DNA of 64,000 nucleotides, taken from the NCBI RefSeq assembly GCF_900115015.1, contig NZ_FOUZ01000008.1, positions 1 through 64,000 of the forward strand, given 5' to 3'. Origin of the DNA: Algoriella xinjiangensis (GTDB taxonomy: Bacteria; Bacteroidota; Bacteroidia; Flavobacteriales; Weeksellaceae). Below, one piece after another: positions 17,588 through 26,444 of this stretch. Within the stretch, counting starts at the first letter, position 1. Each line of letters opens with the position of its first letter. Made by a program: the position numbers and the translations under genes. The notes beneath the pieces are model-generated. The model was not told the DNA's origin. It searched no databases and was given only the letters and a program-made list of their open reading frames with translations.

Positions 17588-18910
17588 TTATTTTGCTGCT
17601 TTTTTAGATTCTGGTAAATAGTTAACAATTACACGTTGGTTTTTGTTTAAATACTTTTTAGCAACGTTGCGAATATCTTCTCTCGAAACCGATTGATAGA
17701 TTTTTAATTCTTCGTTGATATTATTTGTATTTCCTCCCAACATATAAGCATCTGCCAAAGCATGCGCTATATTTTGAACGCCTGATTTTGAAGCAACAAA
17801 ATCATTTTCGATTGTATTTAAGATTTTTTGGTAATCTTCTTCCGAAATTAAATCTGTTTGTACTTTCTCTATATCTTGTTGTAAATCATTTTCTAATTTA
17901 TCTAACGGAACATCTCCTTGTGGTAAAACACCAATCGAATAAATTCCATAATCTTCCATTTGACGATTAAAAGCAAAAATTTGTAATGCTTCTTTTTTCT
18001 CGTCTACATACTTTTTATATAAAACAGAACTTTTACCTCCAGTTAAATAATTTGATAACATTTCTAATGCATACGCATCTTTTGATTTGTTATCTGCCGT
18101 ACGATAATTAATTGCTAATAATGGAATCTGAATATTTGAATCATATTCTGTTGCACGAATTTCTTTTGTAATTGGATCTTCTTTTACAACCGTTTTTACG
18201 ACATCTTTTCCTTTTGGTATAACACCAAAATATTTCTCAATTAATTTCTTTGCTTCATCTGTTCTAAAATCTCCTGCAACTACTAAAACTGCATTATTTG
18301 GAACATAAAATGTTTTACTGAAATGTTTAAAATCTTCTAATTTAGCATTACTTAAATCCTCAAATGATCCAATAACACTCCAACGATAAGGATGTTTTTT
18401 GAAAACGTGTGGATTGATAGCTTCACCATAAGAAAATCTACCATAAGGTTGATTGTCTAAACGAGATCTTTTTTCCTCTTTTACAACTTCTTTTTGAGTA
18501 TCTACACCAATTTGATTGATAACTGGCTGACGCAAACGATCAGATTCCATCCACAATCCTAATTCTAAATTATTTGACGGAAAAGTTTCGTAATAATATG
18601 TACGATCTGTTGTTGTGTTGGCATTGTTAGATCCTCCATGAGAAGAAACAATCTTAAACCATTCGCCACGTTTGATATTTTCTGTTCCTTCAAACAATAA
18701 ATGCTCAAAAAAGTGAGCGAAACCAGTTTTTCCAACTTGCTCATCTTTCGATCCAACATGATACATAACACCTGTTGTAACCACAGGAGCTGAATTATCT
18801 TGATGAAGGATTACATGCAATCCGTTTGGTAAAGTATACTCATCAAATTTTATTTGCTGACCAAATAATGCTGATCCTGCAAATAATAGAGACATAAAAA
18901 GTTTCTTCAT
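17588..18910 (-). CDS. M16-family zinc peptidase, catalytic subunit
   Basis: A 440-residue exported metallopeptidase with a signal peptide at about 1-17. The inverted zinc motif H66-F-F-E69-H70 (FAHFFEHLLFEGT) is intact, and the downstream Glu region (KEVVKEEKRSRLDN) is present. The second M16 domain has the usual YVPNNAVLVVAGDF segment. It is the first gene of a two-gene unit with the inactive-type subunit, the usual heterodimer arrangement of bacterial M16B peptidases. No exact -7 element was found in the 222-nt gap to the divergent TauE gene. Confidence 0.9.
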   Translation of the reverse strand: MKKLFMSLLFAGSALFGQQIKFDEYTLPNGLHVILHQDNSAPVVTTGVMYHVGSKDEQVGKTGFAHFFEHLLFEGTENIKRGEWFKIVSSHGGSNNANTTTDRTYYYETFPSNNLELGLWMESDRLRQPVINQIGVDTQKEVVKEEKRSRLDNQPYGRFSYGEAINPHVFKKHPYRWSVIGSFEDLSNAKLEDFKHFSKTFYVPNNAVLVVAGDFRTDEAKKLIEKYFGVIPKGKDVVKTVVKEDPITKEIRATEYDSNIQIPLLAINYRTADNKSKDAYALEMLSNYLTGGKSSVLYKKYVDEKKEALQIFAFNRQMEDYGIYSIGVLPQGDVPLDKLENDLQQDIEKVQTDLISEEDYQKILNTIENDFVASKSGVQNIAHALADAYMLGGNTNNINEELKIYQSVSREDIRNVAKKYLNKNQRVIVNYLPESKKAAK

Positions 18911-19107
18911 TTAGTAGTTTTTATAGTTAACCATTTTTTTAGTATGTAACATTAGTAGCAGATTTAACAAAATTGTTACACCAACTTTACAAAATAATTT
19001 TAAAAACAATTAGTAATAATAATTCGTCTATTGATTTAGTAGGCATTTCCATTAATATACATCATTATTTGAGAATATTTCAATAGGCAATGTTTTACTT
19101 TTTGATA

Positions 19108-19115
19108 TAGATTTG
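19108..19115 (+). promoter_or_regulatory. -7 element (TAGATTTG) of the sulfur locus
   Basis: An exact TAnnTTTG match, 17 nt before the ATG of the TauE/SafE gene. Confidence 0.55.
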
Positions 19116-19132
19116 TAAAAATCGAGTGAATA

Positions 19133-19939
19133 ATGGATATTATCGAATTTTTTGGTTTTGTAGGTGCTTTTTTCATTGGTCTCATTATGGGGATCCTTGG
19201 AGGTGGTGGATCTATTTTAGCCGTTCCAATTCTGGCCTATATCTTCCATTACGACGAAAAAGTTGCAACCGCATATTCACTTTGTATTGTCGGTTCTACG
19301 GGTTTAATTGGAGGAATAAGACAAGCCGCAAAAAATATGGTGGATTGGAAAGTTGTTCTACAATTTGGTTTACCAGCCGTTATCGGAATTACATTGGTCA
19401 GAGCATTTCTTATTCCCGCACTTCCTTCTACTTTATTTCATATTGGTACGTTTAATGTAACACGCCGAATGGCAATGTTTGGTCTTTTTGCTTTTTTAAT
19501 GGTTTTTGCAGCAATTTCTATGTTAAAAGGTAAAAAAGAAGAAAATCAAGACAATTTTGATAACGAAAAACCAAATCCTGTTCTTATTATTCAAGGTTTT
19601 TTAATTGGTAGTTTAACAGGTATGGTTGGCGCAGGCGGCGGATTTTTAATTGTTCCTGCATTGATGATGGTTGCAAAATTAGACATGAAAAAAGCTTCGG
19701 CAACCTCTTTGGTTATCATCGCAATTAATTCGCTAATTGGTTTTTTAATTGGCGACGCTTTACATCTAAAAATTGATTGGAGTTTTCTAAGTGTTTTTAT
19801 CGGAATTTCGATGGTCGGAATTTTAGTCGGAACATTTATTAATAAATATTTACCCGTACAATTCCTTAAAAAAAGTTTTGCTTTTTTCATCATCTTAATG
19901 GCAATTTTTATGTTTATAGAAGAATTTATAATTCAATAG
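19133..19939 (+). CDS. TauE/SafE-family sulfite (organosulfur anion) exporter
   Basis: A 268-residue inner-membrane protein with about eight spans in two similar halves, each carrying the family's glycine motif (GLIMGILGGGGSILAVPIL and GSLTGMVGAGGGFLIVPAL). TauE/SafE proteins export sulfite, sulfoacetate or related anions. It is followed after 3 nt by a TPMT-like methyltransferase and 137 nt later by a CstB-like persulfide dioxygenase. That grouping recalls the staphylococcal cst sulfide-detoxification genes and points to export of sulfite or thiosulfate (context inference). Confidence 0.88.
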   Translation: MDIIEFFGFVGAFFIGLIMGILGGGGSILAVPILAYIFHYDEKVATAYSLCIVGSTGLIGGIRQAAKNMVDWKVVLQFGLPAVIGITLVRAFLIPALPSTLFHIGTFNVTRRMAMFGLFAFLMVFAAISMLKGKKEENQDNFDNEKPNPVLIIQGFLIGSLTGMVGAGGGFLIVPALMMVAKLDMKKASATSLVIIAINSLIGFLIGDALHLKIDWSFLSVFIGISMVGILVGTFINKYLPVQFLKKSFAFFIILMAIFMFIEEFIIQ

Positions 19940-19942
19940 TTT

Positions 19943-20530
19943 ATGGAAATTAACGCAGATTTTTGGAACGATAAATACACTAACAATGAAACTGGCTGGG
20001 ATTTAAAATCTCCTTCTACTCCATTGAAAGAATATATTGATCAAATTCAAAATAAAAACATCAAAATTCTAATACCTGGTTGTGGAAACGCTTACGAGGC
20101 TGAATATTTATTAGAACAAGGTTTTACAGCAATTACTTTGGTTGATATTTCGGAAGTTGTGGTTGAAAAAATCAACCAAAAATTTAAAAATAATCCGAAT
20201 ATAAAAGTTATTCATCAAGATTTTTTTGAATTAGACGGACAGTTTGATTTGATTTTAGAACAAACTTTTTTCTGTGCATTACCACCCAATTTAAGACAAG
20301 ATTATAGTATAAAAGTAAATCAACTTCTTGCAAAAGATGGAAAATTAGTTGGCGTAATGTTTAACCGAGATTTCGGAAATGATTTTCCACCTTTTGGCGG
20401 AAATAAAACCGAATATGAAACTTACTTTAATGACTATTTTGACTTTAAAGTAATGGAAAAATGCTACAATTCTATTCCTCCAAGAGCAGAAAATGAATTG
20501 TTTATCAACCTAAAAAAGAAACCAAAATAA
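19943..20530 (+). CDS. TPMT-like class I SAM-dependent methyltransferase
   Basis: A 195-residue cytosolic enzyme. The TPMT family signature is clear: NDKYTNNETGWDLKSPSTPL at the N-terminus, SAM-binding ILIPGCGNAYEAEYL at about residues 43-57, VDISEVVVEKI and LILEQTFFCALPP. Family members methylate thiols, selenium or halides with S-adenosylmethionine. Its start lies 3 nt after the TauE/SafE stop, so the two are translated together. With the persulfide enzyme next door, a volatile-sulfur detoxification role such as thiol or sulfide methylation is plausible but unproven. Confidence 0.85.
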   Translation: MEINADFWNDKYTNNETGWDLKSPSTPLKEYIDQIQNKNIKILIPGCGNAYEAEYLLEQGFTAITLVDISEVVVEKINQKFKNNPNIKVIHQDFFELDGQFDLILEQTFFCALPPNLRQDYSIKVNQLLAKDGKLVGVMFNRDFGNDFPPFGGNKTEYETYFNDYFDFKVMEKCYNSIPPRAENELFINLKKKPK

Positions 20531-20667
20531 GCAATGATATCATTCAGCTTATTCCACCTAACTATCAATCTTATTTGATTTTAAATAGAAGAAAAATATT
20601 AGAATTCATCTTACATAGAAAATTCTAAATTTTATTATTTGTATTTTTACACACTAAATTTATTCAT

Positions 20668-22107
20668 ATGAAAATTGAACAAATCTACACTGGTTGCCTA
20701 GCGCAAGGTGCATATTATATAGAAAGTAATGGCGAAGTTGCTATTATTGACCCTCTTAGAGAAACAAAATCATATATCGAACAAGCAACAAAGGATAATG
20801 CGAAAATAAAATATATTTTTGAGACGCATTTTCATGCAGATTTTGTTTCGGGACATGTAGATTTAGCAGAAAAAACTGGTGCTACAATTATTTACGGACC
20901 AACTGCTCAACCAGATTTCAACGCGCATATTGCAACTGATGGTGAGGTTTTTGCGTTAGGAAATATCACAATTACAGCTTTGCATACGCCTGGTCATACC
21001 ATGGAAAGTACGACGTATTTATTGAAAGATGAAAACGGAAAAGATGTTGCAATTTTTACTGGTGACACACTATTTATTGGTGATGTTGGTCGTCCAGATT
21101 TGGCTCAAAAATTAGATTCAAATTTAACACAAGAAATGTTAGCGGGTTATTTATTTGACTCTTTACGTACTAAAATTATGCCTTTGGCTGATGATATTAC
21201 GGTTTATCCTGCGCATGGTGCGGGTTCGGCTTGTGGAAAAAATATGAGTAAAGAAACTTTTGATTCTTTAGGTCATCAAAAAGAAGTAAATTATGCGTTA
21301 AATCCTGCGTTAACAAAAGAGGAATTTATTACTGAATTAACTTCAGGATTAATGCCTCCTCCATTCTATTTTCCAGAAAATGTAATGATTAATAAAATGG
21401 GTGCAGAGTCTTTGGATGATGTAAAAAAACGTGCTAAAAAAGCATTAACGCCAGACGAATTTGTACAAGTTGCAGATGAAACTGGTGCATTAATTTTAGA
21501 TGTTCGTGATCCGCAAACTTTTGCAGCTGGTTTTATTCCAAACTCAATCAATATCGGAATAAAAGGGCAATTTGCACCTTGGGTTGGGACATTGATTACA
21601 GATATTAAACAACCAATTTTAATTGTTGCAGAAGATGGTGGCGAAGACGAAGCAATTACTCGTTTAGCGCGTGTTGGATATGACAATACAATTGGATTTT
21701 TGAAAGGTGGTTTTCAGACTTGGTTAGATACTGAGAAAGATTTTGACGAAATTGTATCGGTTTCTCCAGAAGAATTTGCAGAATTAATTGACGAAACAGA
21801 ATTGAAAGTTTTAGATGTTCGTAAACCAGGAGAATTTTCTACATCTCATGTAGAAGGTGCAATTACAGCGCCATTAGATTTTATTAATGAATCAATGAAA
21901 TTAATTGATCCAGAAGAAACTTATTTGGTACATTGTGCAGGCGGATATCGTTCGATGATTTTTACGTCTATTTTAAGAGCACGTGGATTCGAGAATTTAA
22001 TTGATGTTGCTGGTGGATTTGGAAAAATAAAAGAGGTTGAAGGAATTAAAATTGTAGAAGGAATTTCTCCTTGTTCATTAGATTCTAACTCATGTTCAAA
22101 GTCATAA
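20668..22107 (+). CDS. CstB-like persulfide dioxygenase-sulfurtransferase (MBL plus two rhodanese domains)
   Basis: A 479-residue cytosolic protein. Residues 1-250 are an ETHE1-type metallo-beta-lactamase domain with THFHADFVSGH (H54, H56, D58, H63), HTPGHT and FTGDTLFIGDVGRPDL. A first rhodanese domain (about 265-360) lacks the catalytic Cys (loop VAEDGGED). A second (about 370-470) has C423 in VHCAGGYRS. This order is that of CstB, which oxidises persulfides to thiosulfate via sulfite. Its neighbours are a sulfite-type exporter and a thiol methyltransferase-like enzyme. A terminator follows at 22135. Confidence 0.88.
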   Translation: MKIEQIYTGCLAQGAYYIESNGEVAIIDPLRETKSYIEQATKDNAKIKYIFETHFHADFVSGHVDLAEKTGATIIYGPTAQPDFNAHIATDGEVFALGNITITALHTPGHTMESTTYLLKDENGKDVAIFTGDTLFIGDVGRPDLAQKLDSNLTQEMLAGYLFDSLRTKIMPLADDITVYPAHGAGSACGKNMSKETFDSLGHQKEVNYALNPALTKEEFITELTSGLMPPPFYFPENVMINKMGAESLDDVKKRAKKALTPDEFVQVADETGALILDVRDPQTFAAGFIPNSINIGIKGQFAPWVGTLITDIKQPILIVAEDGGEDEAITRLARVGYDNTIGFLKGGFQTWLDTEKDFDEIVSVSPEEFAELIDETELKVLDVRKPGEFSTSHVEGAITAPLDFINESMKLIDPEETYLVHCAGGYRSMIFTSILRARGFENLIDVAGGFGKIKEVEGIKIVEGISPCSLDSNSCSKS

Positions 22108-22134
22108 ACAATTTTAAACAATAAATAACGTTAT

Positions 22135-22161
22135 AGCCTTGATTAAGTCAAGGCTTTTTTT
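22135..22161 (+). terminator. Terminator of the CstB-like gene
   Basis: Arms AGCCTTGA (22135-22142) and TCAAGGCT (22148-22155), loop of 5, then seven T. Confidence 0.75.
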
Positions 22162-22185
22162 ATCTTCGTTAACTAAATTCATTCA

Positions 22186-22698
22186 ATGAAAAATTTAATT
22201 ATAATTGTTGCTCTTTTTAGTTGCATTTCGTCTTTTTCTCAACAGAAAATACGTGGTGCAGAGGCTTTTACACTTTCTATACCAAAAGGTTTTCAGCGCA
22301 CAATTGGATTAAATGATTATGCTACAATTCAGTTCGAAAGTCTTTCTCCGAAACCAAATTCGTACGGTTTTGTAATTTTTGAACACAAAGATGAATTAAA
22401 ATTAGCCGAAGCGCATTTGGATATGATCGATTATACATTAAATTCTATCGAACCATATACCGAAAAACAAGGTTTTAAATACATCAAACAACCTTATATT
22501 TCGTACCAAAAAGGGTTTAATTATGCGTATGCAGAATTTGAAACGAATGATCCAGAATCGGGAAATATCTATTTTCTACAAACCGTTATAGAAACAAAAT
22601 CTTTTATTTATCAAATTTTACAATATTGTAGTTTAGAGAATAAAGACATCATGAAAAATGATTTTGTAACAATCGTTAATAGTTTTAAATTAGATTAA
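22186..22698 (+). CDS. Small secreted protein, tandem paralogue 1
   Basis: A 170-residue protein with a signal peptide (about 1-19, before QKIRGAEAF). The mature part opens IRGAEAFTLSIPKGFQRTIGLNDYATIQF and matches the next gene position by position (GAE-FT---P-G--RTIG-NDFA). I do not recognise a named family. The absence of cysteines in the mature part and the predicted beta-rich fold suit a periplasmic or surface protein. It ends 37 nt before the paralogue. Function unknown. Confidence 0.65.
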   Translation: MKNLIIIVALFSCISSFSQQKIRGAEAFTLSIPKGFQRTIGLNDYATIQFESLSPKPNSYGFVIFEHKDELKLAEAHLDMIDYTLNSIEPYTEKQGFKYIKQPYISYQKGFNYAYAEFETNDPESGNIYFLQTVIETKSFIYQILQYCSLENKDIMKNDFVTIVNSFKLD

Positions 22699-22735
22699 TA
22701 ATATCCTTTATCTTTAAAAAGTAACTAAAAATTTT

Positions 22736-23254
22736 ATGAAAAATATATTCTTTGCTTTTGCAATCGCTTTTACTTTTGCAAGTACCGTAAATGCTCAATC
22801 TGCAATAATTGGTGCAGAACCTTTCACTATAAATTTACCTGCTGGATACGAACGCACAATTGGTACAAATGATTTTGCAAGTGTGCAATGGGGAAATGAA
22901 GAAACTGAGTCTTACGGATTTGTTATTACAGAGAATCTTGATGAGTTAAAAGCCGGAAATGTTTCGGATAATTTAGAATCTTATATGGATATATCCATTG
23001 AAAATTATTCGAGTAATCCTAAGTTTAAATCTTTTGCATCAAAATTATATAAGAATAAAAAAGGACGAGAAACACTTCAAAAACAAATTAGTTATTACAA
23101 TGAAGAATTAGAATCGACGATTTATTTACAATTCAATATTTTTAAATCAAAGAATTTTATTTATCAAGTTGTAAATTTTGGAAATGAAGATTTTCTTGAA
23201 AAATCGAAAGAAAATACAGATTATATTATAAACAATATTGATCTTCCTCAATAA
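22736..23254 (+). CDS. Small secreted protein, tandem paralogue 2
   Basis: A 172-residue paralogue of the preceding gene, with a signal peptide at about 1-20 (cut near NAQSAIIG). The mature start reads IIGAEPFTINLPAGYERTIG, and the C-terminal FIYQVVNFG matches FIYQILQYC of paralogue 1. The pair clearly arose by tandem duplication and has diverged strongly. A near-consensus -7 element (TATCTTTA) sits in the 37-nt spacer, so it may have its own promoter. No function can be assigned. Confidence 0.65.
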   Translation: MKNIFFAFAIAFTFASTVNAQSAIIGAEPFTINLPAGYERTIGTNDFASVQWGNEETESYGFVITENLDELKAGNVSDNLESYMDISIENYSSNPKFKSFASKLYKNKKGRETLQKQISYYNEELESTIYLQFNIFKSKNFIYQVVNFGNEDFLEKSKENTDYIINNIDLPQ

Positions 23255-23261
23255 CACAAAA

Positions 23262-23283
23262 CCTTCCTAAACTGGAAGGCTTT
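23262..23283. terminator. Terminator between convergent genes
   Basis: CCTTCC (23262-23267) pairs with GGAAGG (23274-23279), flanked by A and T runs. It overlaps the stop region of the convergent glycosyltransferase gene. Confidence 0.5.
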
Positions 23284-24508
23284 TATTTTTTTGCTCAATC
23301 CAAAGCGACATATATTTTGTACTTTGATTGCTATGATGTTGTAAGATTTGTCCGATAAAATTATGATTTCGATGATTGTTTAAATCTTTAAAAACCAGTT
23401 CTATTTTATTTAAAAAGTCATTTTCAAATAGCACTGAATTATAATTTTCATTCAACAATTTTATTCCATTTTGTTGTGCTTTTTTCCATTCAATTTCATT
23501 TGTATACAACACAACTGCTTTGTCTACAAAAGCGTCTACATCGTCTACGATAAAACCATTCCAATCCAAATTTTCTTGCATAGCTTCCGCTCCTACAGAC
23601 GTTGTTACGTTTGGCGTACCAGTTTGCATAGCGTCTACAAATTTACCTTTTACACCAGCTCCAAATTGTATTGGCGCTAATAAAACTTTATAATTAGACA
23701 TTGTTTTTTGTGCGTCATCTGCTCTACCTTTTATAAAAAAACGCTCTTTTGGATTATTCAATTGAATCACTTTTTGAGTTGGATAAGCGCCATAAATATG
23801 CAATTCTGCTTTCGGAAGTTTCTTTTTTAGAATTGGCCAAATTTCAGTTTTAAGTGTTTGAACACAATTAAAATTTGGTTCGTGAATAAAATTACCAATA
23901 AACATAAAATGCTCACGAGATTCAAAATTTGCCCAATTATCTACTTTTTCTTTAGTGATAGATTCTTCTAAAAACGGAAGATAATACAACAAACTTTCAT
24001 CTATTTTGAATTGATTTTGAAGAATCTCTATCTCTTGTTTCGAAATTATTAATGATAAATCACAACGTAAAATAGCCGCGATTTCACGTTTTGCTAAATC
24101 CGAAAACAATAAATCATTCGTAAATTCAATTCCTTTTTTTGATGCATTTTGACGCGCATTTCTCAAGAAATGTAAATCTTCTGTATCCAAAATTTTCATT
24201 GCATTTGGACATTCATTTGTTACGCGCCAACTGTATTGTTCTTCAATCATAAAACGATCAAAAAGAACAATTTCAGGATTTAAATCACGAACAAAATCAT
24301 TAAAACTTTCATCATTCAATTTAATTTCAACTTCATTTACCGCTTTGGATTTTAAGTCAAAACTAAAATCAGATTTAGAAGCCGCGCACGCAAATGTAAT
24401 CTCAAAATTAGCTTTTAAGAAACAATCTACTAACTGAATCATTCGCGTTCCAGCTGCAGAAGAAGTTGGTTCTGGCCAAACTTGCCCGATGATTAAAAGT
24501 TTTTTCAT
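23267..24508 (-). CDS. Glycosyltransferase (GT-B fold, group 1-like)
   Basis: A 413-residue cytosolic glycosyltransferase. The N-terminus LLIIGQVWPEPTSSAAGTRM is the usual nucleotide-sugar transferase opening with a Rossmann strand and a glycine/serine loop. The C-terminal half contains FMFIGNFIHEPN, AELHIYGAYP and VLLAPIQFGAGVKGKFVDAMQTGTPNVTT-like features (shortened here to VLLAPIQFGAGVKGK), typical of GT4-type donor-binding domains. Sugar and acceptor are unknown. It stands alone, and its -7 element is only 4 nt from the ATG, implying a leaderless transcript. Confidence 0.8.
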   Translation of the reverse strand: MKKLLIIGQVWPEPTSSAAGTRMIQLVDCFLKANFEITFACAASKSDFSFDLKSKAVNEVEIKLNDESFNDFVRDLNPEIVLFDRFMIEEQYSWRVTNECPNAMKILDTEDLHFLRNARQNASKKGIEFTNDLLFSDLAKREIAAILRCDLSLIISKQEIEILQNQFKIDESLLYYLPFLEESITKEKVDNWANFESREHFMFIGNFIHEPNFNCVQTLKTEIWPILKKKLPKAELHIYGAYPTQKVIQLNNPKERFFIKGRADDAQKTMSNYKVLLAPIQFGAGVKGKFVDAMQTGTPNVTTSVGAEAMQENLDWNGFIVDDVDAFVDKAVVLYTNEIEWKKAQQNGIKLLNENYNSVLFENDFLNKIELVFKDLNNHRNHNFIGQILQHHSNQSTKYMSLWIEQKNKSLPV

Positions 24509-24512
24509 CTTG

Positions 24513-24520
24513 CAAAAATA
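24513..24520 (-). promoter_or_regulatory. -7 element (TATTTTTG) of the glycosyltransferase gene
   Basis: An exact TAnnTTTG match on the minus strand, ending 4 nt before the ATG at 24508. Transcription would start essentially at the start codon. Confidence 0.6.
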
Positions 24521-24599
24521 ACCGTTTTAATTCTAATATTTAATCATTCAAATTCAGTGTTTAAAAAATTGATCATTCTTTAATCCTAATTATTATTCG

Positions 24600-24607
24600 T
24601 ATTTTTG
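24600..24607 (+). promoter_or_regulatory. -7 element (TATTTTTG) of miaE
   Basis: An exact TAnnTTTG match, 19 nt before the ATG at 24627. Confidence 0.6.
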
Positions 24608-24626
24608 CGCTTTAGAATTCTAGAAA

Positions 24627-25208
24627 ATGCTTGGATTAAAATTATTAACAGACCCACGTTGGGCGGATATTGCGGAACGAAATTTAGAGGAAATATTAAC
24701 GGATCATGCATGGTGCGAGCAAAAAGCGGCGACCAATGCAATTACAATGATTGCGTATAATTCTGAACATGACGCTTTTATTCAAGAAATGTCTGATATT
24801 GCAATAGAGGAAATGCAACATTTCAAAATGGTTGTCGAAATCATTCAACAACGCGGCTATACTTTGGGTAGAGAGCGCAAAGATGATTATGTTGGACAAT
24901 TGATGAAATTTTGTCGCAAAGACGGTTCTCGTAACATGGCTTTTGTTGATCGTTTGTTATTTGCAGCGATGATTGAAGCAAGAAGTTGTGAGCGTTTTAG
25001 AGTTTTATCTCAGAATATTGACGACGAAGAATTAGCAAAATTTTACCACGAATTAATGGTTTCTGAAGCCAATCATTACACGACTTTCTTAAATTTTGCA
25101 CGACAACTTTCTACAGATGTTGATGTAGATAAACGTTGGAAAGAATGGTTAGATTTCGAAGGACAATTAATCCAATCTTACGGAAATAAAGAAGCAATTC
25201 ACGGATAA
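24627..25208 (+). CDS. miaE: tRNA-(ms2io6A)-hydroxylase, MiaE-like
   Basis: A 193-residue non-heme diiron hydroxylase that hydroxylates the isopentenyl group of modified A37 in tRNA. The ferritin-like four-helix ligands are visible: E31 (DHAWCEQKA), E62/H65 (EEMQHF), E117 (MIEARSCERF) and E147/H150 (SEANHY). Length is near the family norm. It is monocistronic, with a clear promoter and a perfect 15-bp terminator at 25236-25265. Confidence 0.93.
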   Translation: MLGLKLLTDPRWADIAERNLEEILTDHAWCEQKAATNAITMIAYNSEHDAFIQEMSDIAIEEMQHFKMVVEIIQQRGYTLGRERKDDYVGQLMKFCRKDGSRNMAFVDRLLFAAMIEARSCERFRVLSQNIDDEELAKFYHELMVSEANHYTTFLNFARQLSTDVDVDKRWKEWLDFEGQLIQSYGNKEAIHG

Positions 25209-25235
25209 TTTTAAAAATCCGATTAGTATAAAAGC

Positions 25236-25268
25236 AAAAGTTCAGTGAAATTTCACTGAACTTTTTTT
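25236..25268 (+). terminator. miaE terminator
   Basis: Perfect arms at 25236-25250 and 25251-25265 (AAAAGTTCAGTGAAA and its complement), then a T-tract. Confidence 0.8.
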
Positions 25269-25314
25269 GCTTCATATTTTATCCTACATCAATTTTAGTC
25301 TTAATTTTGATTCG

Positions 25315-25322
25315 TAATTTTG
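25315..25322 (+). promoter_or_regulatory. -7 element (TAATTTTG) of the LLM oxidoreductase gene
   Basis: An exact TAnnTTTG match, 17 nt before the ATG at 25340. Confidence 0.55.
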
Positions 25323-25339
25323 AATAAATCAATCGTATT

Positions 25340-26371
25340 ATGGAATTAGGAATTGGAATGTTTGGAGATGTTCACATCAACGAGAAAACTGGTTATATAC
25401 AAACGCCACAACAACGCATGGCGGAAATTATAGAGGAAGTAAAATTAATGGATGAACTTGGGCTTGATTTCTTTGGAATTGGCGAGCATCATCGTCAAGA
25501 TTATGCCGTTTCTTCGCCCGAAATTGTTTTGGCTGCCTTGTCTACCGTTACCAAAAATATTAAGTTAGGAAGTGCAGTTTCGGTTATTAGTTCTTCGGAT
25601 CCTGTCAAATTGTACCAAGATTTTTCGACTGTCGATAATTTATCAAATGGACGTGTTGAGTTGATGGCTGGTCGCGGTTCTTTTATCGAATCATTTCCTC
25701 TTTTTGGTCATGATTTAAATGATTATGAAAACTTATTTGCCGAAAAACTTGATTTACTTTTGAATTTAAACACCAACGAAATCATTAATTGGCAAGGACG
25801 TTTTCGTGCGCCAATTGTTAATCAAACCGTTTATCCGCGCCCCGTTCAAAATCAAATTCCAATTTGGATTGCTGTTGGTGGCACAAAATCTTCGGTTGTA
25901 AGAGCGGCAACATTAGGTTTACCAATTATGTTTGCTATTATTGGAGGAAATCCTGCCAATTTTGGTCCACTTTTCGAATTATATAAAATGATTTATAATG
26001 AAAATGGTCACGATCCTGAAAAAATGCAAATTGGCGTACACATGCATTCCTTTTTTGGAGATGAAACCGAACAAGTTGCTGAGCATTATTTCCCAACATA
26101 CTCTGCCCAAATGAACAGAATTGGTGCAAGTAGAGGTTGGCCAAAATATACAAAACCGCAGTTTGATTATGGACGATCTAATGACGGACATTTACTTGTT
26201 GGTGATGTAAATTTGGCGGTTGATAAAATATTGAAAATGCATGACTTATTTGGTTTAACGCGTTTTTCTGCCCACATGGATGTTGGCGCTCCAAATCATT
26301 TGGATATGATGAAATCGATTGAAGTTTATGGAAAAGATATTGCACCAAAAGTTAAAATTGCTTTAAAATAA
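25340..26371 (+). CDS. LLM-class flavin-dependent oxidoreductase
   Basis: A 343-residue luciferase-like monooxygenase of the bacterial luciferase superfamily. The TIM-barrel markers LDFFGIGEHHRQDYAVSSPE (about 44-63), KLGSAVSVISSSDPVKLYQ and LSNGRVELMAGRGSF are present, as are PIWIAVGGTKSSV and GVHMHSFFGD. Such enzymes use FMN, often with F420- or NAD(P)H-type reductants; the substrate cannot be read from sequence. It is monocistronic, ending in the hairpin at 26386-26414. Confidence 0.85.
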   Translation: MELGIGMFGDVHINEKTGYIQTPQQRMAEIIEEVKLMDELGLDFFGIGEHHRQDYAVSSPEIVLAALSTVTKNIKLGSAVSVISSSDPVKLYQDFSTVDNLSNGRVELMAGRGSFIESFPLFGHDLNDYENLFAEKLDLLLNLNTNEIINWQGRFRAPIVNQTVYPRPVQNQIPIWIAVGGTKSSVVRAATLGLPIMFAIIGGNPANFGPLFELYKMIYNENGHDPEKMQIGVHMHSFFGDETEQVAEHYFPTYSAQMNRIGASRGWPKYTKPQFDYGRSNDGHLLVGDVNLAVDKILKMHDLFGLTRFSAHMDVGAPNHLDMMKSIEVYGKDIAPKVKIALK

Positions 26372-26385
26372 TCTGATTAAATGAT

Positions 26386-26415
26386 AAAAGACACCGAAAT
26401 AAACGGTGTCTTTTG
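26386..26415 (+). terminator. Terminator of the LLM oxidoreductase gene
   Basis: Arms AAAAGACACCG (26386-26396) and CGGTGTCTTTT (26404-26414), loop of 7. Confidence 0.75.
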
Positions 26416-26444
26416 TTATTTTCGTAGTTTGCAAAATATTTAAG

